From: Sphingomonas sp. TDK1
GTDB taxonomy: Bacteria; Pseudomonadota; Alphaproteobacteria; Sphingomonadales; Sphingomonadaceae
Assembly (NCBI RefSeq): GCF_001650735.1
Contig: NZ_LXVY01000045.1
Coordinates: 62,001 to 126,000 of the forward strand
Length of the DNA: 64,000 nt
Direction of reading: 5' to 3'
Shown one piece after another: positions 20,227 to 28,918 of the stretch (position 1 is its first letter; every line of letters begins with the position of its first letter). The translations under genes were made by a program, and so were the position numbers. Under the pieces are notes generated by a model. That model worked only from the letters and a program-made list of their open reading frames with translations. It was not told the origin of the DNA and searched no databases.

Positions 20227-21389
20227 CCCGCCACCGCGGACAGGACCGAGCCGAGCAGCACGCCGATCTTCACCTCGTCGACGAGCAGTTCGTTGCCCGG
20301 AAAGGCGAGGCCGCCGATGAACAGGCTCATCGTGAAGCCGATGCCGGCGAGCAGCGACACGCCGTAGATCTGCCGCCAGCCGGCATTGCCGGGGCGCTTG
20401 GCGATGCCCGTCTTCACCGCCAGCCAGATGCTGCCGAAGATGCCGAGCTGCTTGCCGAGGAACAGCCCCGCGGCGATGCCGAGCGGCAACGGCTCCAGCA
20501 GGATCGAGGGCGACAGCCCCTCGAACGACACGCCGGCGTTGGCGAAGCCGAACAGCGGCACGATCAGGAACGCCGACCAGGGATGCAGCGCATGCTCCAG
20601 CCGGTGGAGCGGCGAGTCCACCGCGTCAGGCGCGGCGGGGGACTTGACGAGCGGGATGGTCATCGCCGCGGCGACGCCGGCGATGGTCGCATGCACGCCC
20701 GACTGGAACACGAGCACCCACAGCACCACTGCCAGCGCCAGATACACGGCAAGGTGGCGCACGCCGAAGCGGTTGCAGGCGATCATCACGCCGAGGACCA
20801 CGGCTGCGCCGGCGAGCGCGATCAGGTCGATATGCGCGGTGTAGGCCACTGCGATGATCGCGACGGCGCCCATGTCGTCGACGATCGCCACCGTCGTCAG
20901 GAACAGCTTGAGCGCGGCGGGTGCGCGGCTGCCGAGAATCGCCAGCACGCCGATCGCGAAGGCGATGTCGGTCGCAGCCGGAATCGCCCAGCCGCTGGTC
21001 ACGCCCGGCGTACGGCCGGCGATCAGCAGATAGACCAGCGCCGGCACCGCCATTCCCGCGGCAGCGGCAATCACCGGCAGGCGACGGCGGTCCCAGCTCG
21101 CCAGTCGCCCGTCGACGAACTCGCGCTTTATCTCGAGCCCGACGAGCAGGAAGAACACCGCCATCAGGCCGTCGTTGATCCACAGATGGACCGTCATCGG
21201 ACCGTAAAGCGGCGCGATCACCGGGCCGGTCTGCAGGTGCAGCGTGTGGAAATAGATTTCGGAGACGCCGGACAGATTCGCAGCCAGCATCGCCAGCGCC
21301 GCGGCGGCGATGAGGGCGATACCCCCCGCAGCCTCACCATGGAGGAAGGCACGCGTCGCCGATCGGATATGGCGGATTCGGCGTCGCAT
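20127..21389 (-). CDS. nhaA: Na+/H+ antiporter NhaA
   Basis: 420 residues from ATG 21389 (GGGAGG nine bases upstream; the TTG just before it is an alternative). Twelve spans; the ion-binding pair D171-D172 lies in VAIVDDMGAV and the conserved Asp of TDIAFAIGVLA is near 141. NhaA exchanges two H+ for one Na+ to keep pH and Na+ low. After the usual end (GYAVLR) a 27-residue Ser/Pro/Thr tail is encoded antisense to the MFS gene, since no stop occurs earlier. Confidence 0.95.
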   Translation of the reverse strand: MRRRIRHIRSATRAFLHGEAAGGIALIAAAALAMLAANLSGVSEIYFHTLHLQTGPVIAPLYGPMTVHLWINDGLMAVFFLLVGLEIKREFVDGRLASWDRRRLPVIAAAAGMAVPALVYLLIAGRTPGVTSGWAIPAATDIAFAIGVLAILGSRAPAALKLFLTTVAIVDDMGAVAIIAVAYTAHIDLIALAGAAVVLGVMIACNRFGVRHLAVYLALAVVLWVLVFQSGVHATIAGVAAAMTIPLVKSPAAPDAVDSPLHRLEHALHPWSAFLIVPLFGFANAGVSFEGLSPSILLEPLPLGIAAGLFLGKQLGIFGSIWLAVKTGIAKRPGNAGWRQIYGVSLLAGIGFTMSLFIGGLAFPGNELLVDEVKIGVLLGSVLSAVAGYAVLRSTSTATPKIANPPSASSAPTQPVDVQP

Positions 21390-21414
21390 CAATTCGGACC
21401 TCCCTGACAGTCAG

Positions 21415-21551
21415 CGTATCCTCCCCCCGCCAGGGGGAGGTGGCCCGCGCGAGCGGGTCGGAGGGGGAGGATGCCAGCACAGAGGCCGTCGTGCTTCCTC
21501 CCCCTCCGTCGCCTTTGGCGCCACCTCCCCCTGGCGGGGGAGGAAACGCTT
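21415..21551. repeat. Inverted pair of CCTCCCCC repeats (BIME-like)
   Basis: Left arm TCCTCCCCCCGCCAGGGGGA (from 21419) and right arm with CCACCTCCCCCTGGCGGGGG (21521-21540) face each other across about 80 bp that itself contains a second facing pair (GGAGGGGGAGG and CCTCCCCCTCC). It fills the gap between nhaA and the lysyl-tRNA synthetase gene and has the head-to-head layout of REP-derived mosaic elements. A degenerate copy is at about 23212-23232. Confidence 0.7.
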
Positions 21552-21566
21552 ATCTTACGCGCCCAA

Positions 21567-23162
21567 TCAGGCCACCTTCGCCAGCGCCTCGGCGATCAGC
21601 TTGCGGCTGTTCGCGATGCCGTACAGCGCGATGAAGCTGCCCATGCGCGGGCCCTGTTCGGAGCCGAGCAGCGTCTCGTACAGCGCCTTGAACCAGTCGC
21701 GCAGGTTCTCGAAGCCGCCGGTCTTGCCGATCTCGTACACCTGGTCCTGGATCGCTTCCGCGGTCGCGTCGGCGGGCAGGGCAGCGAGTTCGGCGTCGAG
21801 TCGCTTCAAGGCGTCGATCTCGACCCCCACCGGCGCACGCTTCTTGAGCGTCGGGGCGACGAAATCGCGGGCATAGGCAAGCGCATAGCCGATCAGACGG
21901 TCGAGCGCCGGATAGGTTTCCGGATTCGCGTCCGGGACATAGTTCGTAAGATAGCCCCAGACCTGCTCCTTGGTCGCCTCGCCCATCACGCCGACCAGGT
22001 TGAGCAGCAGCCCGAAGGTGACCGGCAGCGTCTCCGCCGGCGGCTCGCCATTGTGGATATGGTGGACCGGGTTGCCCAGCCGCTGCTCCACCGCCTGGCC
22101 GGCATAATTGCCACGGAACTGCCAATATTCATCGATCGCGCGCGGGATCACGCCCAGATGCAGCTGCTTGGCCTTTTTCGGCTCGCGATAGGCGTAGAAG
22201 GCGATGCTTTCCTCCGGGCCATAGGTCAGCCATTGTTCGAGGCTGAGGCCGTTGCCCTTGGACTTGGAGATCTTCTCGCCCTTCTCGTCGAGGAACATCT
22301 CATAGTTGAAGCCTTCGGGCGGACGGCCGCCGAGCACGCGGGCGATCTTGCCCGACTGGGTGACCGAATCGATCAGGTCCTTGCCCGCCATCTCGTAATC
22401 GACGTCGAGCGCGACCCAGCGCATCGCCCAGTCGACCTTCCACTGGAGCTTGGCCTTGCCGCCGAGCACCGACTGGACGATCCGCTCGCCCTCATCCTCG
22501 AAGGCGATCAGGCCCGCCTCGGCATCGACCACCTCGACCGGCACCTGCAGCACGATGCCCGACTTGGGGCTGATCGGCAGGACGGGCGAATAGGTCGCCT
22601 GGCGCTCGGCGCGGAGCGTCGGCAGCATCACGTCCATGATGCCCTGATAGTGCCGCAGCACGCCCTTCAGCGCGTCGTCGAAGCGGCCGCCGGTGTAATA
22701 GTCGGTCGAGGAGGCGAACTCATAGTCGAAGCCGAACTGGTCGAGGAATTCGCGCAGCCGCGCATTGTTGTGATGCGCGAAGCTTTCGTACTTTTCGAAC
22801 GGATCGGGCACCTCGGTCAGCGGCTTGCCGAGATGTTCGCGCAGCATCGCCTGGTTGGGCACATTGTCCGGCACCTTGCGCAGGCCGTCCATGTCGTCGC
22901 TGAACGCGATCAGGCGGGTGGGGACGTCGCACAGGCTCTCGAAGGCGCGGCGGACCATGGTGGTGCGCAGCACTTCGTTGAACGTGCCGATATGCGGCAG
23001 CCCCGAGGGGCCATAGCCGGTCTCGAACAGCACATGGCCTTTCTCCGGCGCGCCACCCTCAGCAATCTGGGGATAGCGTTTCAGCAGCTTGCGCGCCTCT
23101 TCATAGGGCCAGGCCTTGGAGACGAGCGCAGCTGCGCGGAGTTCGGGGGTTATGGTGCTCAT
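21567..23162 (-). CDS. lysK: Class I lysyl-tRNA synthetase
   Basis: 531 residues, an archaeal-type class I enzyme, not the class II LysS of E. coli. The HIGH-like motif is PHIG (56-59, in GPSGLPHIGTF) and the KMSKS-like motif KISKS (297-301). The C-terminal half is the helical anticodon-binding region. It charges tRNA-Lys with lysine. Alphaproteobacteria and spirochaetes are known bacterial holders of this class. No class II lysS is in the window. Confidence 0.95.
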   Translation of the reverse strand: MSTITPELRAAALVSKAWPYEEARKLLKRYPQIAEGGAPEKGHVLFETGYGPSGLPHIGTFNEVLRTTMVRRAFESLCDVPTRLIAFSDDMDGLRKVPDNVPNQAMLREHLGKPLTEVPDPFEKYESFAHHNNARLREFLDQFGFDYEFASSTDYYTGGRFDDALKGVLRHYQGIMDVMLPTLRAERQATYSPVLPISPKSGIVLQVPVEVVDAEAGLIAFEDEGERIVQSVLGGKAKLQWKVDWAMRWVALDVDYEMAGKDLIDSVTQSGKIARVLGGRPPEGFNYEMFLDEKGEKISKSKGNGLSLEQWLTYGPEESIAFYAYREPKKAKQLHLGVIPRAIDEYWQFRGNYAGQAVEQRLGNPVHHIHNGEPPAETLPVTFGLLLNLVGVMGEATKEQVWGYLTNYVPDANPETYPALDRLIGYALAYARDFVAPTLKKRAPVGVEIDALKRLDAELAALPADATAEAIQDQVYEIGKTGGFENLRDWFKALYETLLGSEQGPRMGSFIALYGIANSRKLIAEALAKVA

Positions 23163-23236
23163 AGTCCCCTGCCTCTGCCGTTTTCAGCCCGGGGATGCAA
23201 TTCCTGCGATCCTCCCCCGCCAGGTGGAGGATCAGG

Positions 23237-25093
23237 TCAGAGGCCCAGGCCCACCGCGCTCCAATAGGTGATCCCCGCCGCGACATAGGCGAGCGCGAAC
23301 AGATAGCCGATCATGAAGGCCGGCCATTTCCACCCGTTGGTCTCGCGCCGGGTGACCGCGATCGTCGAGATGCACTGCGGCGCGAACACGAACCACATCA
23401 GGAAAGCGAGCGCGCTCGGCAGGCTCCAATGCTTCTGGAGCTGTTCGCGGATCGACTCCTCCCCCGCTGCGTCATCGGGATTGTCGACGGCATAGACGGT
23501 GCCGATCGCCGCGACCGCGACTTCGCGCGCCGCCATCGCCGGGATCACCGCCAGCGCCATGTCGCGGTTGAAGCCGATCGGGGCGACGATCTTCTCCAGC
23601 CCGCTGCCGATCCGCCCGGCGATCGAATAATCGACCTTGGAGATACCGCTGCCTTCAGGCGGCTTGGGGAAGCTCAGGAGCGCCCACAGGATGACTGTGG
23701 TGTAGAGAATGATCGTGCCGGCACGCTTCAGGAAGATCAGCGCCCGCTGCCAGAGCCCGAGCAGCACGTCGCGCGCGCTCGGCCATTGGTATTTCGGCAT
23801 CTCCATCATGAAGCCCGAGGTCGCGCCCTTGGTCACCGTGCGCCGCAGCACCAGCGCGACGACGAAGGCGCCGAGGATACCCAGGATATAGAGCGCGAAC
23901 AGCACGAGCCCCTGCAACCCCATGCCGGGCAGCACCGCGCGATCGGGGATCAGCGCGCCGATGATGATGGTGTAGACCGGCAGGCGCGCGGAGCAGGTCA
24001 TCAGCGGCGCGATCAGGATCGTGGTCAGCCGGTCCTTCTCGTCGGATATGGTGCGCGTCGCCATGATCCCCGGCACCGCGCAGGCGAAGCTGGAAAGCAG
24101 CGGGATGAACGCACGGCCCGAAAGCCCCACGCTCGCCATCACCCGGTCCATCAGGAAGGCGGCGCGCACCATATAGCCGGTCGCCTCCAGCACCAGGATG
24201 AAGGCGAACAGGATCAGGATCTGCGGCAGGAACACCACCACCGCGCCGACGCCGGCGATCACGCCGTCGACGATCAGCGAACGGAATATGCCGTCGGGCA
24301 GTGCGGTGCCGACTTCGGCGCCGAGCCACTTCATCCCGTCCTCGATCCAGCCGATCGGCACCTGCGACCAGGCGAACACCGCCTGGAACATCAGGAACAT
24401 CGTGCCGAGCAGGATGATCGGCCCGGCGACCGGATGGAGGAACAACGCGTCGAGCCGGTGCGTCCAGCGACGCGCGGCGGTTTCCGACACGGTGACGGCG
24501 GTGGCGATCTGGCGAGCGCGGCGCTGGAGCAGGACGATGTCGTGCTGCACGCCTGCCGAGGGGCGGATCTTGGTCACGCCCTTGACCATCTCGCCCATCC
24601 GTTCCTTGAGCGCATCGAGCCCGCGACGGCGCACCGCGACGGTGGCGACGACGGGGACGCCAAGCTCGCGTTCAAGCGCTTCCGCGTCGAGCTTCAAGCC
24701 GTCGCGCTCGGCAAGATCGACCATGTTGAGCGCCACCACGATCGGCAGGCCCAGCGCGATCAGCTGGAGGGTGAAGCGGAGATGGTTGTCGAGATTGGAC
24801 GCGTCGACCACGGTGAGGATCGCGTCGGGCAGCCGCTCGCCCTGCTGGCGGCCGAGCAGCACGTCGCGGGTCACCTGCTCATCGGGACTGCCGGGGTCCA
24901 GGCTATAGGCGCCGGGCAGGTCGACCAGCTCGATCGGGCGGCCATCGGGCAGCGCCATGCGCCCCGAATGGCGCTCGACGGTGACACCGGGATAATTGCC
25001 GACCTTTTGCCGCGCGCCGGTCAGCGCATTGAACAGCGCGCTCTTGCCGGCATTGGGATTGCCGACCAGCGCAACCAATGGCGTGGTGTTCAT
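23237..25093 (-). CDS. feoB: Ferrous iron transporter FeoB
   Basis: 618 residues, shorter than E. coli FeoB (773). The G domain has G1 GNPNAGKS (11-18), the GNYPGVTVE switch, DLPGAYSL and the NMVD G4 motif; the membrane part has the gate motif CAVPGIMATR. It imports Fe2+ across the inner membrane with GTP hydrolysis. The ATG overlaps the feoA stop by 4 bp. The C-terminal FeoC-like tail of longer homologues is missing, as is common in alphaproteobacteria. Confidence 0.95.
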   Translation of the reverse strand: MNTTPLVALVGNPNAGKSALFNALTGARQKVGNYPGVTVERHSGRMALPDGRPIELVDLPGAYSLDPGSPDEQVTRDVLLGRQQGERLPDAILTVVDASNLDNHLRFTLQLIALGLPIVVALNMVDLAERDGLKLDAEALERELGVPVVATVAVRRRGLDALKERMGEMVKGVTKIRPSAGVQHDIVLLQRRARQIATAVTVSETAARRWTHRLDALFLHPVAGPIILLGTMFLMFQAVFAWSQVPIGWIEDGMKWLGAEVGTALPDGIFRSLIVDGVIAGVGAVVVFLPQILILFAFILVLEATGYMVRAAFLMDRVMASVGLSGRAFIPLLSSFACAVPGIMATRTISDEKDRLTTILIAPLMTCSARLPVYTIIIGALIPDRAVLPGMGLQGLVLFALYILGILGAFVVALVLRRTVTKGATSGFMMEMPKYQWPSARDVLLGLWQRALIFLKRAGTIILYTTVILWALLSFPKPPEGSGISKVDYSIAGRIGSGLEKIVAPIGFNRDMALAVIPAMAAREVAVAAIGTVYAVDNPDDAAGEESIREQLQKHWSLPSALAFLMWFVFAPQCISTIAVTRRETNGWKWPAFMIGYLFALAYVAAGITYWSAVGLGL

Positions 25094-25368
25094 GCGTGCT
25101 TGGCCAGCGGCGTCACATGAATCGCGGCGGCGACATGGCGGCGGAGAGCCACAGTCATGCGGCCGATCCGGCAGGCGAGAGGGCCCCCGAACAGCCCGGA
25201 ACGGTGGAGCAGCTCCACTTCCACCCCTTCATCGAGACCCAGTTCGCGCAGGCGGCGCGCTTCGGGTTCAGCAAGTCGATCCCAGTCGACACCGGCAACG
25301 GTGCCGGGGGCATGGCGATGCAGCTGGGCAAGACGTACGGGCACGGGGATCGCAGCAGGGGCGTTCAT
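25090..25368 (-). CDS. feoA: FeoA family protein
   Basis: 92 residues from ATG 25368 (MNAPAAIPVPVRLAQLHRHA); SH3-like FeoA domain with LRELGLDEGVEVELLHRSGL and CRIGRMTVALRRHVA. FeoA binds and stimulates FeoB. The upstream in-frame ATG at 25386 would place the candidate Fur site inside the coding region, so the inner ATG is preferred, although it lacks a ribosome site. Confidence 0.88.
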   Translation of the reverse strand: MNAPAAIPVPVRLAQLHRHAPGTVAGVDWDRLAEPEARRLRELGLDEGVEVELLHRSGLFGGPLACRIGRMTVALRRHVAAAIHVTPLAKHA

Positions 25369-25370
25369 GC

Positions 25371-25385
25371 TGCGAGTGATTATCA
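25371..25385 (-). promoter_or_regulatory. Candidate Fur box of feoAB
   Basis: TGATAATCACTCGCA on the minus strand matches the 7-1-7 Fur consensus TGATAATNATTATCA at 11 of 14 positions (first half perfect). It sits 2 bases before the feoA ATG, so repressor binding would cover the start of transcription or translation. Confidence 0.5.
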
Positions 25386-25486
25386 ATTACGCAGCCGCTT
25401 GGCTAGACCTTGAACGCCATGGGATCAGGCCCAACATCGGGGGCAGGGTGTAGCGCGGTATACCCCGCAGCCACGCCCGAACGCCG

Positions 25487-25597
25487 TTATTGATAGCCGC
25501 CTTCTTCCTCGCGCTCTTCGGCGGCGTCCTTCTGCGCCTCTTCCATTGCCTCGGCTTCGTCGTCCTGCGGCTGCTGCTGTTCCGGATCGTGAATCAT
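25487..25597 (-). CDS. Small acidic hypothetical protein (36 aa)
   Basis: 36 residues, with 14 Asp/Glu and 6 Gln: MIHDPEQQQPQDDEAEAMEE followed by AQKDAAEEREEEGGYQ. The evidence for translation is a perfect AGGAGG six bases before ATG and a clean stop. No Cys, no membrane span; probably a single charged helix. It lies 58 bp downstream of the DUF72 gene on the same strand. Function unknown; I recall similar short acidic proteins in sphingomonads but cannot verify it. Confidence 0.65.
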   Translation of the reverse strand: MIHDPEQQQPQDDEAEAMEEAQKDAAEEREEEGGYQ

Positions 25598-25655
25598 GCG
25601 GGGCCTCCTGGGGTTGCCCATGATCAACGAAGTGCCGCCGTAAAGGGTGCTTCGG

Positions 25656-26459
25656 TCATTCGAGTCGACGGATGAGCGCTTGGGCACCTGCCGGCGCGCG
25701 CACCTTGCCGCCATGGATGAAGAAGACGAAGGTTTCGCGCGGCTGCACCGGGGCGGGCTCGGGCGCGAAGGTGGGCAGTCCTTCGGGCTGGCCGCCCGCC
25801 GCCCAGCGTTTGGCGGCCTCCACCCAACGCGGCAGATCCGCCTCGGGGTAGCAGAAGACATTGTCGTCTTCGCCTGCTTCCAGCCGCGCATAGACGAAGT
25901 CGCCGCTGACATCCGCGATTGCCGGATATTGCGGCGAGTCGGCAAAGACGATTCCCACGCCCGCCGCACGGCACAACGCGACGAACTCGGGCGTGTGGAA
26001 ACTGTCGTGCCGCACCTGCACCGCGTGGCGCAGCTTCACACCGTCCTGCGCGGCCGGCAGCAGCTTGAGGAAGGCGCCGAAATCCTCGGCATCGAATTTC
26101 TTGGTCGCCATGAACTGCCAGAAGATGGGCCCGAGCTTGTCGCCCAGCTCGGTGACGCCCTGGCCGCAGAAGCGCGCGATCGATTCGCCCGCCTCGGCCA
26201 GCACCTTGCGATTGGTGACGAAGCGCGATCCCTTCACCGTATAGACGAAGCCCTCGGGCGCCGCCGCCGCCCAGCCCGCGAAGCTGGCGGGCTTGAAGGT
26301 GGAGTAATAGGTGCCGTTGATCTCGATCGCGGTGAGCGCCGCCGCGGCATATTCCAGCTCGCGCTTCTGCGGCAGCTTGTCCGGATAGAAGGTGCCGCGC
26401 CACGGCTCGAACGTCCAGCCGCCGATGCCGACGCGGATAGGGGCGGGGGTGGCGGACAT
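25656..26459 (-). CDS. DUF72 family protein
   Basis: 267 residues, TIM-barrel-like DUF72 (YecE type): IRVGIGGWTFEPWRGTFYP at the start, then EINGTYYSTFKPASF, KGSRFVTNRK and LGPIFWQFMATKKF. The family has no established activity. GGAGAAG lies a few bases before ATG. Divergent from the FadR-type regulator with 63 bp between, and upstream of the 36-residue protein gene. Confidence 0.88.
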   Translation of the reverse strand: MSATPAPIRVGIGGWTFEPWRGTFYPDKLPQKRELEYAAAALTAIEINGTYYSTFKPASFAGWAAAAPEGFVYTVKGSRFVTNRKVLAEAGESIARFCGQGVTELGDKLGPIFWQFMATKKFDAEDFGAFLKLLPAAQDGVKLRHAVQVRHDSFHTPEFVALCRAAGVGIVFADSPQYPAIADVSGDFVYARLEAGEDDNVFCYPEADLPRWVEAAKRWAAGGQPEGLPTFAPEPAPVQPRETFVFFIHGGKVRAPAGAQALIRRLE

Positions 26460-26522
26460 CGGCTTCTCCTAAGACCATGGCACGACTCGCCATTTTTCCC
26501 GGCCTTAGTATCGTGCCGCCCT

Positions 26523-27215
26523 ATGCTGCGAAACCACGCACCTGCCGACCAGCGCCTTGCCGACCGCGCCTATTCCCGAATCTTCGAGATCATCCTTGGC
26601 GGGCTGAACATCGGCGACCGACTGCCCTCCGAATCGCGGCTGGCGGAAAGCTTCGGCATGTCGCGCACGGTCGTCCGCGAGGCGCTGGTGCGGCTGGCGG
26701 CCGACGGCATCACCGAGGCGCGGCGCGGCGCCGGCTCCTATGTGATGCGGCGCCCGTCGCTCCGGCTGGGCGCACATATGGCATTCGACGAACTCTCCGC
26801 GACGCTCGGCACCTATGAGGTGCGATTCGCGCTGGAATCGGAAGCCGCACGGCTCGCCGCGCGCCGCCGCTCGCCCGAGCAGCTGGCGGAAATCGAGGCG
26901 GCGATGGCCGATCTGCGCAGGGCGTTGCTCTCCAGCGATCCGGCGCATGACGAGGATTGGCGCCTCCACCGCGCGATCTTCCGCGCCACCGCCAATCCCG
27001 CCTTCGAGAAGGCATTCGAGCATCTCCACGAGGAAACCATGCGAATCATGCGCGCCGGCGTCGACATCGCCCGACTGCGCGAGGCCGAGCCGATCGCGGC
27101 GATGGTGCGCGAGCACGAGACGATCGTCGAGGCGATCCGCGCGCAGGACGCCGACGGCGCGGCGCTGGCGATGCGCTGGCACCTGTCGGAAGGGCGCAAG
27201 CGGCTGATGCCCTGA
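26523..27215 (+). CDS. FadR/GntR family transcriptional regulator
   Basis: 230 residues. GntR winged helix at about 12-80 (IGDRLPSESRLAESFGMSRT, VVREALVRLAADGITEARR), then an FCD helical ligand domain (about 95-225) with the metal/ligand residues D-x3-H (DEDWRLHRAIF) and a later H-E-x-I-V stretch. FCD regulators sense carboxylates or sugar acids. The target is unclear: the divergent neighbour is DUF72 and no catabolic genes are adjacent. Confidence 0.88.
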   Translation: MLRNHAPADQRLADRAYSRIFEIILGGLNIGDRLPSESRLAESFGMSRTVVREALVRLAADGITEARRGAGSYVMRRPSLRLGAHMAFDELSATLGTYEVRFALESEAARLAARRRSPEQLAEIEAAMADLRRALLSSDPAHDEDWRLHRAIFRATANPAFEKAFEHLHEETMRIMRAGVDIARLREAEPIAAMVREHETIVEAIRAQDADGAALAMRWHLSEGRKRLMP

Positions 27216-27219
27216 GCCG

Positions 27220-27618
27220 TCAGGGGCGGACGCGTGTCCAGGTCTGCGACTTGCACACCGCGCCGAGCAGCGCGCAGCCCTTGCCGACGATGGTATTCTC
27301 GTCGATCACCGTCACCGTACCGGAAAAGCGCTGGTGGATGTCCGGGACGAACACCGTGCCCTTCCAAAGCCCCTCGCGAACGATCTTGAAGTTCTGGAAC
27401 AGCTGCGTGCCGACCAGCTGCTCGGTTCCACCCCGCCGCGCATCGGCCTTGGCCTTCTCACTGGCCCAGATCACCGTCGCGCACATTCCATTGGTACCGC
27501 ATGGTGCCGCACGGACATGGACGCTGTTGCTGGGATTGCGCCAAACGCTCGGCTCCGGCTGATCGGCGGGGGCACCCAGCGCGATGGCGGCAACGAGGAA
27601 CAACGACAGGGGGGGCAT
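27220..27618 (-). CDS. DUF2147 family exported protein
   Basis: 132 residues, signal peptide about 1-19, then a lipocalin-like DUF2147 domain: SVWRNPSNSVHVRAAPCG, MCATVIWASEKAKADARRGG, LVGTQLFQNFKIVREGLWKG and GCALLGAVCKSQTWTRV. Function unknown. Its 3' end lies 4 bp from the end of the FadR-type gene on the other strand. Confidence 0.82.
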   Translation of the reverse strand: MPPLSLFLVAAIALGAPADQPEPSVWRNPSNSVHVRAAPCGTNGMCATVIWASEKAKADARRGGTEQLVGTQLFQNFKIVREGLWKGTVFVPDIHQRFSGTVTVIDENTIVGKGCALLGAVCKSQTWTRVRP

Positions 27619-27705
27619 AGGACAACTCCCGAATCAGGGATCTGGCCTGTAGCATGCTACGCGATCGTATCCAGGACGGTGCGTCCCGATGTATCATGAT
27701 GGCGG

Positions 27706-27723
27706 AAAACGGCGCTATCGCCG
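27706..27723 (-). terminator. Terminator after tRNA-Gly
   Basis: On the minus strand CGGCG-ATAG-CGCCG followed by TTTT, 8 bases past the CCA end of the tRNA. The stem is short (5 bp). Confidence 0.55.
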
Positions 27724-27730
27724 GGACCGC

Positions 27731-27805
27731 TGGAGCGGGCGAAGGGATTCGAACCCTCGACCCCAACCTTGGCAAGGTTGTGCTCTACCCCTGAGCTACG
27801 CCCGC
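27731..27805 (-). tRNA. tRNA-Gly (GCC)
   Basis: 75 bases with CCA encoded. Acceptor stem GCGGGCG pairs with CGCCCGC; D arm GCTC..GAGC; anticodon stem-loop CAACCTTGCCAAGGTTG with anticodon GCC (plus-strand 27771-27773); T arm GAGGGTTCGAATCCC. All stems pair and the cloverleaf is standard. Confidence 0.97.
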
Positions 27806-28006
27806 TCTGGCGTCGTGGCCGGGAGCGTTTCGAAGCGCTCTCGGCGGGTGAGGCGGGCCAACTAACAGCGGGTTTCATCATGCGCAACCCCCAATTTGCA
27901 CTTTTTGGAAAAGGCTTGGCGGTTTGCCCCCGAACGCCCAAATAGGGGCCAATCCGCCCGTGCGTCCGTCCGACGCGACGGCACCCGTTTCGCTAAGGAG
28001 CGCATT

Positions 28007-28918
28007 TTGGCCACGCTTGGTTTGAGCCCCGCCGACAAACAGGCAGTCGACGCCTTCCGCAAGGACGTCGTCGAGCCGTCGATGTCGAAGCTCGTCGTCA
28101 TCGATTTCTGGGCAGAATGGTGCGGGCCGTGCAAGGCGCTGGGCCCGGTGATCGAAAAGGTCACCGACGACTATGCCCCCAAGGGCGTGATGCTGGCCAA
28201 GATCGACGTCGACAAGAACAACTTCATCGCCAGCCAATTCCAGGTCCGCTCGATCCCGACCGTCTATGCGATGTTCCAGGGCCAGCTGGTCGCCGACCTG
28301 ACCAGCGCGCGCACCGAATCGCAGCTGCGCACGATGCTCGACCAGATTCTCCGTCAGCTGCCGATCAGCGGCGAAGAAGCCGAGGCAGAGGCCGAGCTTG
28401 AGCCGCTGATCGCGATGGGCGAGCAGGTGCTGGCCGACGGCGATGCCGAGCGCGCGCTCGCGATCTTCGACCAGATCGCCGAAATGGCACCGGACCATGC
28501 GGTGGTTGCCGCCGGCCGCATCCGCGCGCTTACCGCACTCGGCCGCCATGACGACGCGCAGGCCGCGCTGGACGCGATCCCGGACGACGGCGCCAAGGCC
28601 CCCGAGGTCGAGCGCGCCCGCGCTGCGCTCAGCCTCGCCCGCGAAGCCCAGCCGGTCGGCGACCTCGCCGGTCTCGCCGCGCGCGCGGCTGCGAACCCCG
28701 AGGACATGGATGCGCGCTACGAGCTCGCCGGCGGCCAGATGGCGGCGGGCGATCGCGAGGGCGCGGCCGAAACGCTGCTCGCCATGGTCCGCGACGACCG
28801 CGCCTGGAACGAGGGCGCCGCACGCCAGCGGCTGCTCAAGCTGTTCGAGGTCGTCGGGCTGGAGGACCCGTGGGTCGCGGCGCAGCGCCGCAAGCTTTCG
28901 CAGATCCTGTTCGGATGA
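28007..28918 (+). CDS. Thioredoxin-TPR co-chaperone (YbbN/CnoX-like)
   Basis: 303 residues from the TTG at 28007, preceded by AAGGAG at a 6-base distance; no ATG fits the family start. The thioredoxin domain (about 5-125) has an intact WAEWCGPCK with C39 and C42, unlike E. coli YbbN, which lacks the pair. The C-terminal part is a TPR-like helical domain (about 140-300). Homologues in alphaproteobacteria hold unfolded proteins and hand them to GroEL and DnaK. Overlaps the next gene by 4 bp. Confidence 0.9.
   Translation: MATLGLSPADKQAVDAFRKDVVEPSMSKLVVIDFWAEWCGPCKALGPVIEKVTDDYAPKGVMLAKIDVDKNNFIASQFQVRSIPTVYAMFQGQLVADLTSARTESQLRTMLDQILRQLPISGEEAEAEAELEPLIAMGEQVLADGDAERALAIFDQIAEMAPDHAVVAAGRIRALTALGRHDDAQAALDAIPDDGAKAPEVERARAALSLAREAQPVGDLAGLAARAAANPEDMDARYELAGGQMAAGDREGAAETLLAMVRDDRAWNEGAARQRLLKLFEVVGLEDPWVAAQRRKLSQILFG

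Noticed and set aside
23195..25120. 641-codon plus-strand frame over feoB
   Set aside because: Low-complexity His/Arg/Asp-rich shadow of feoB.
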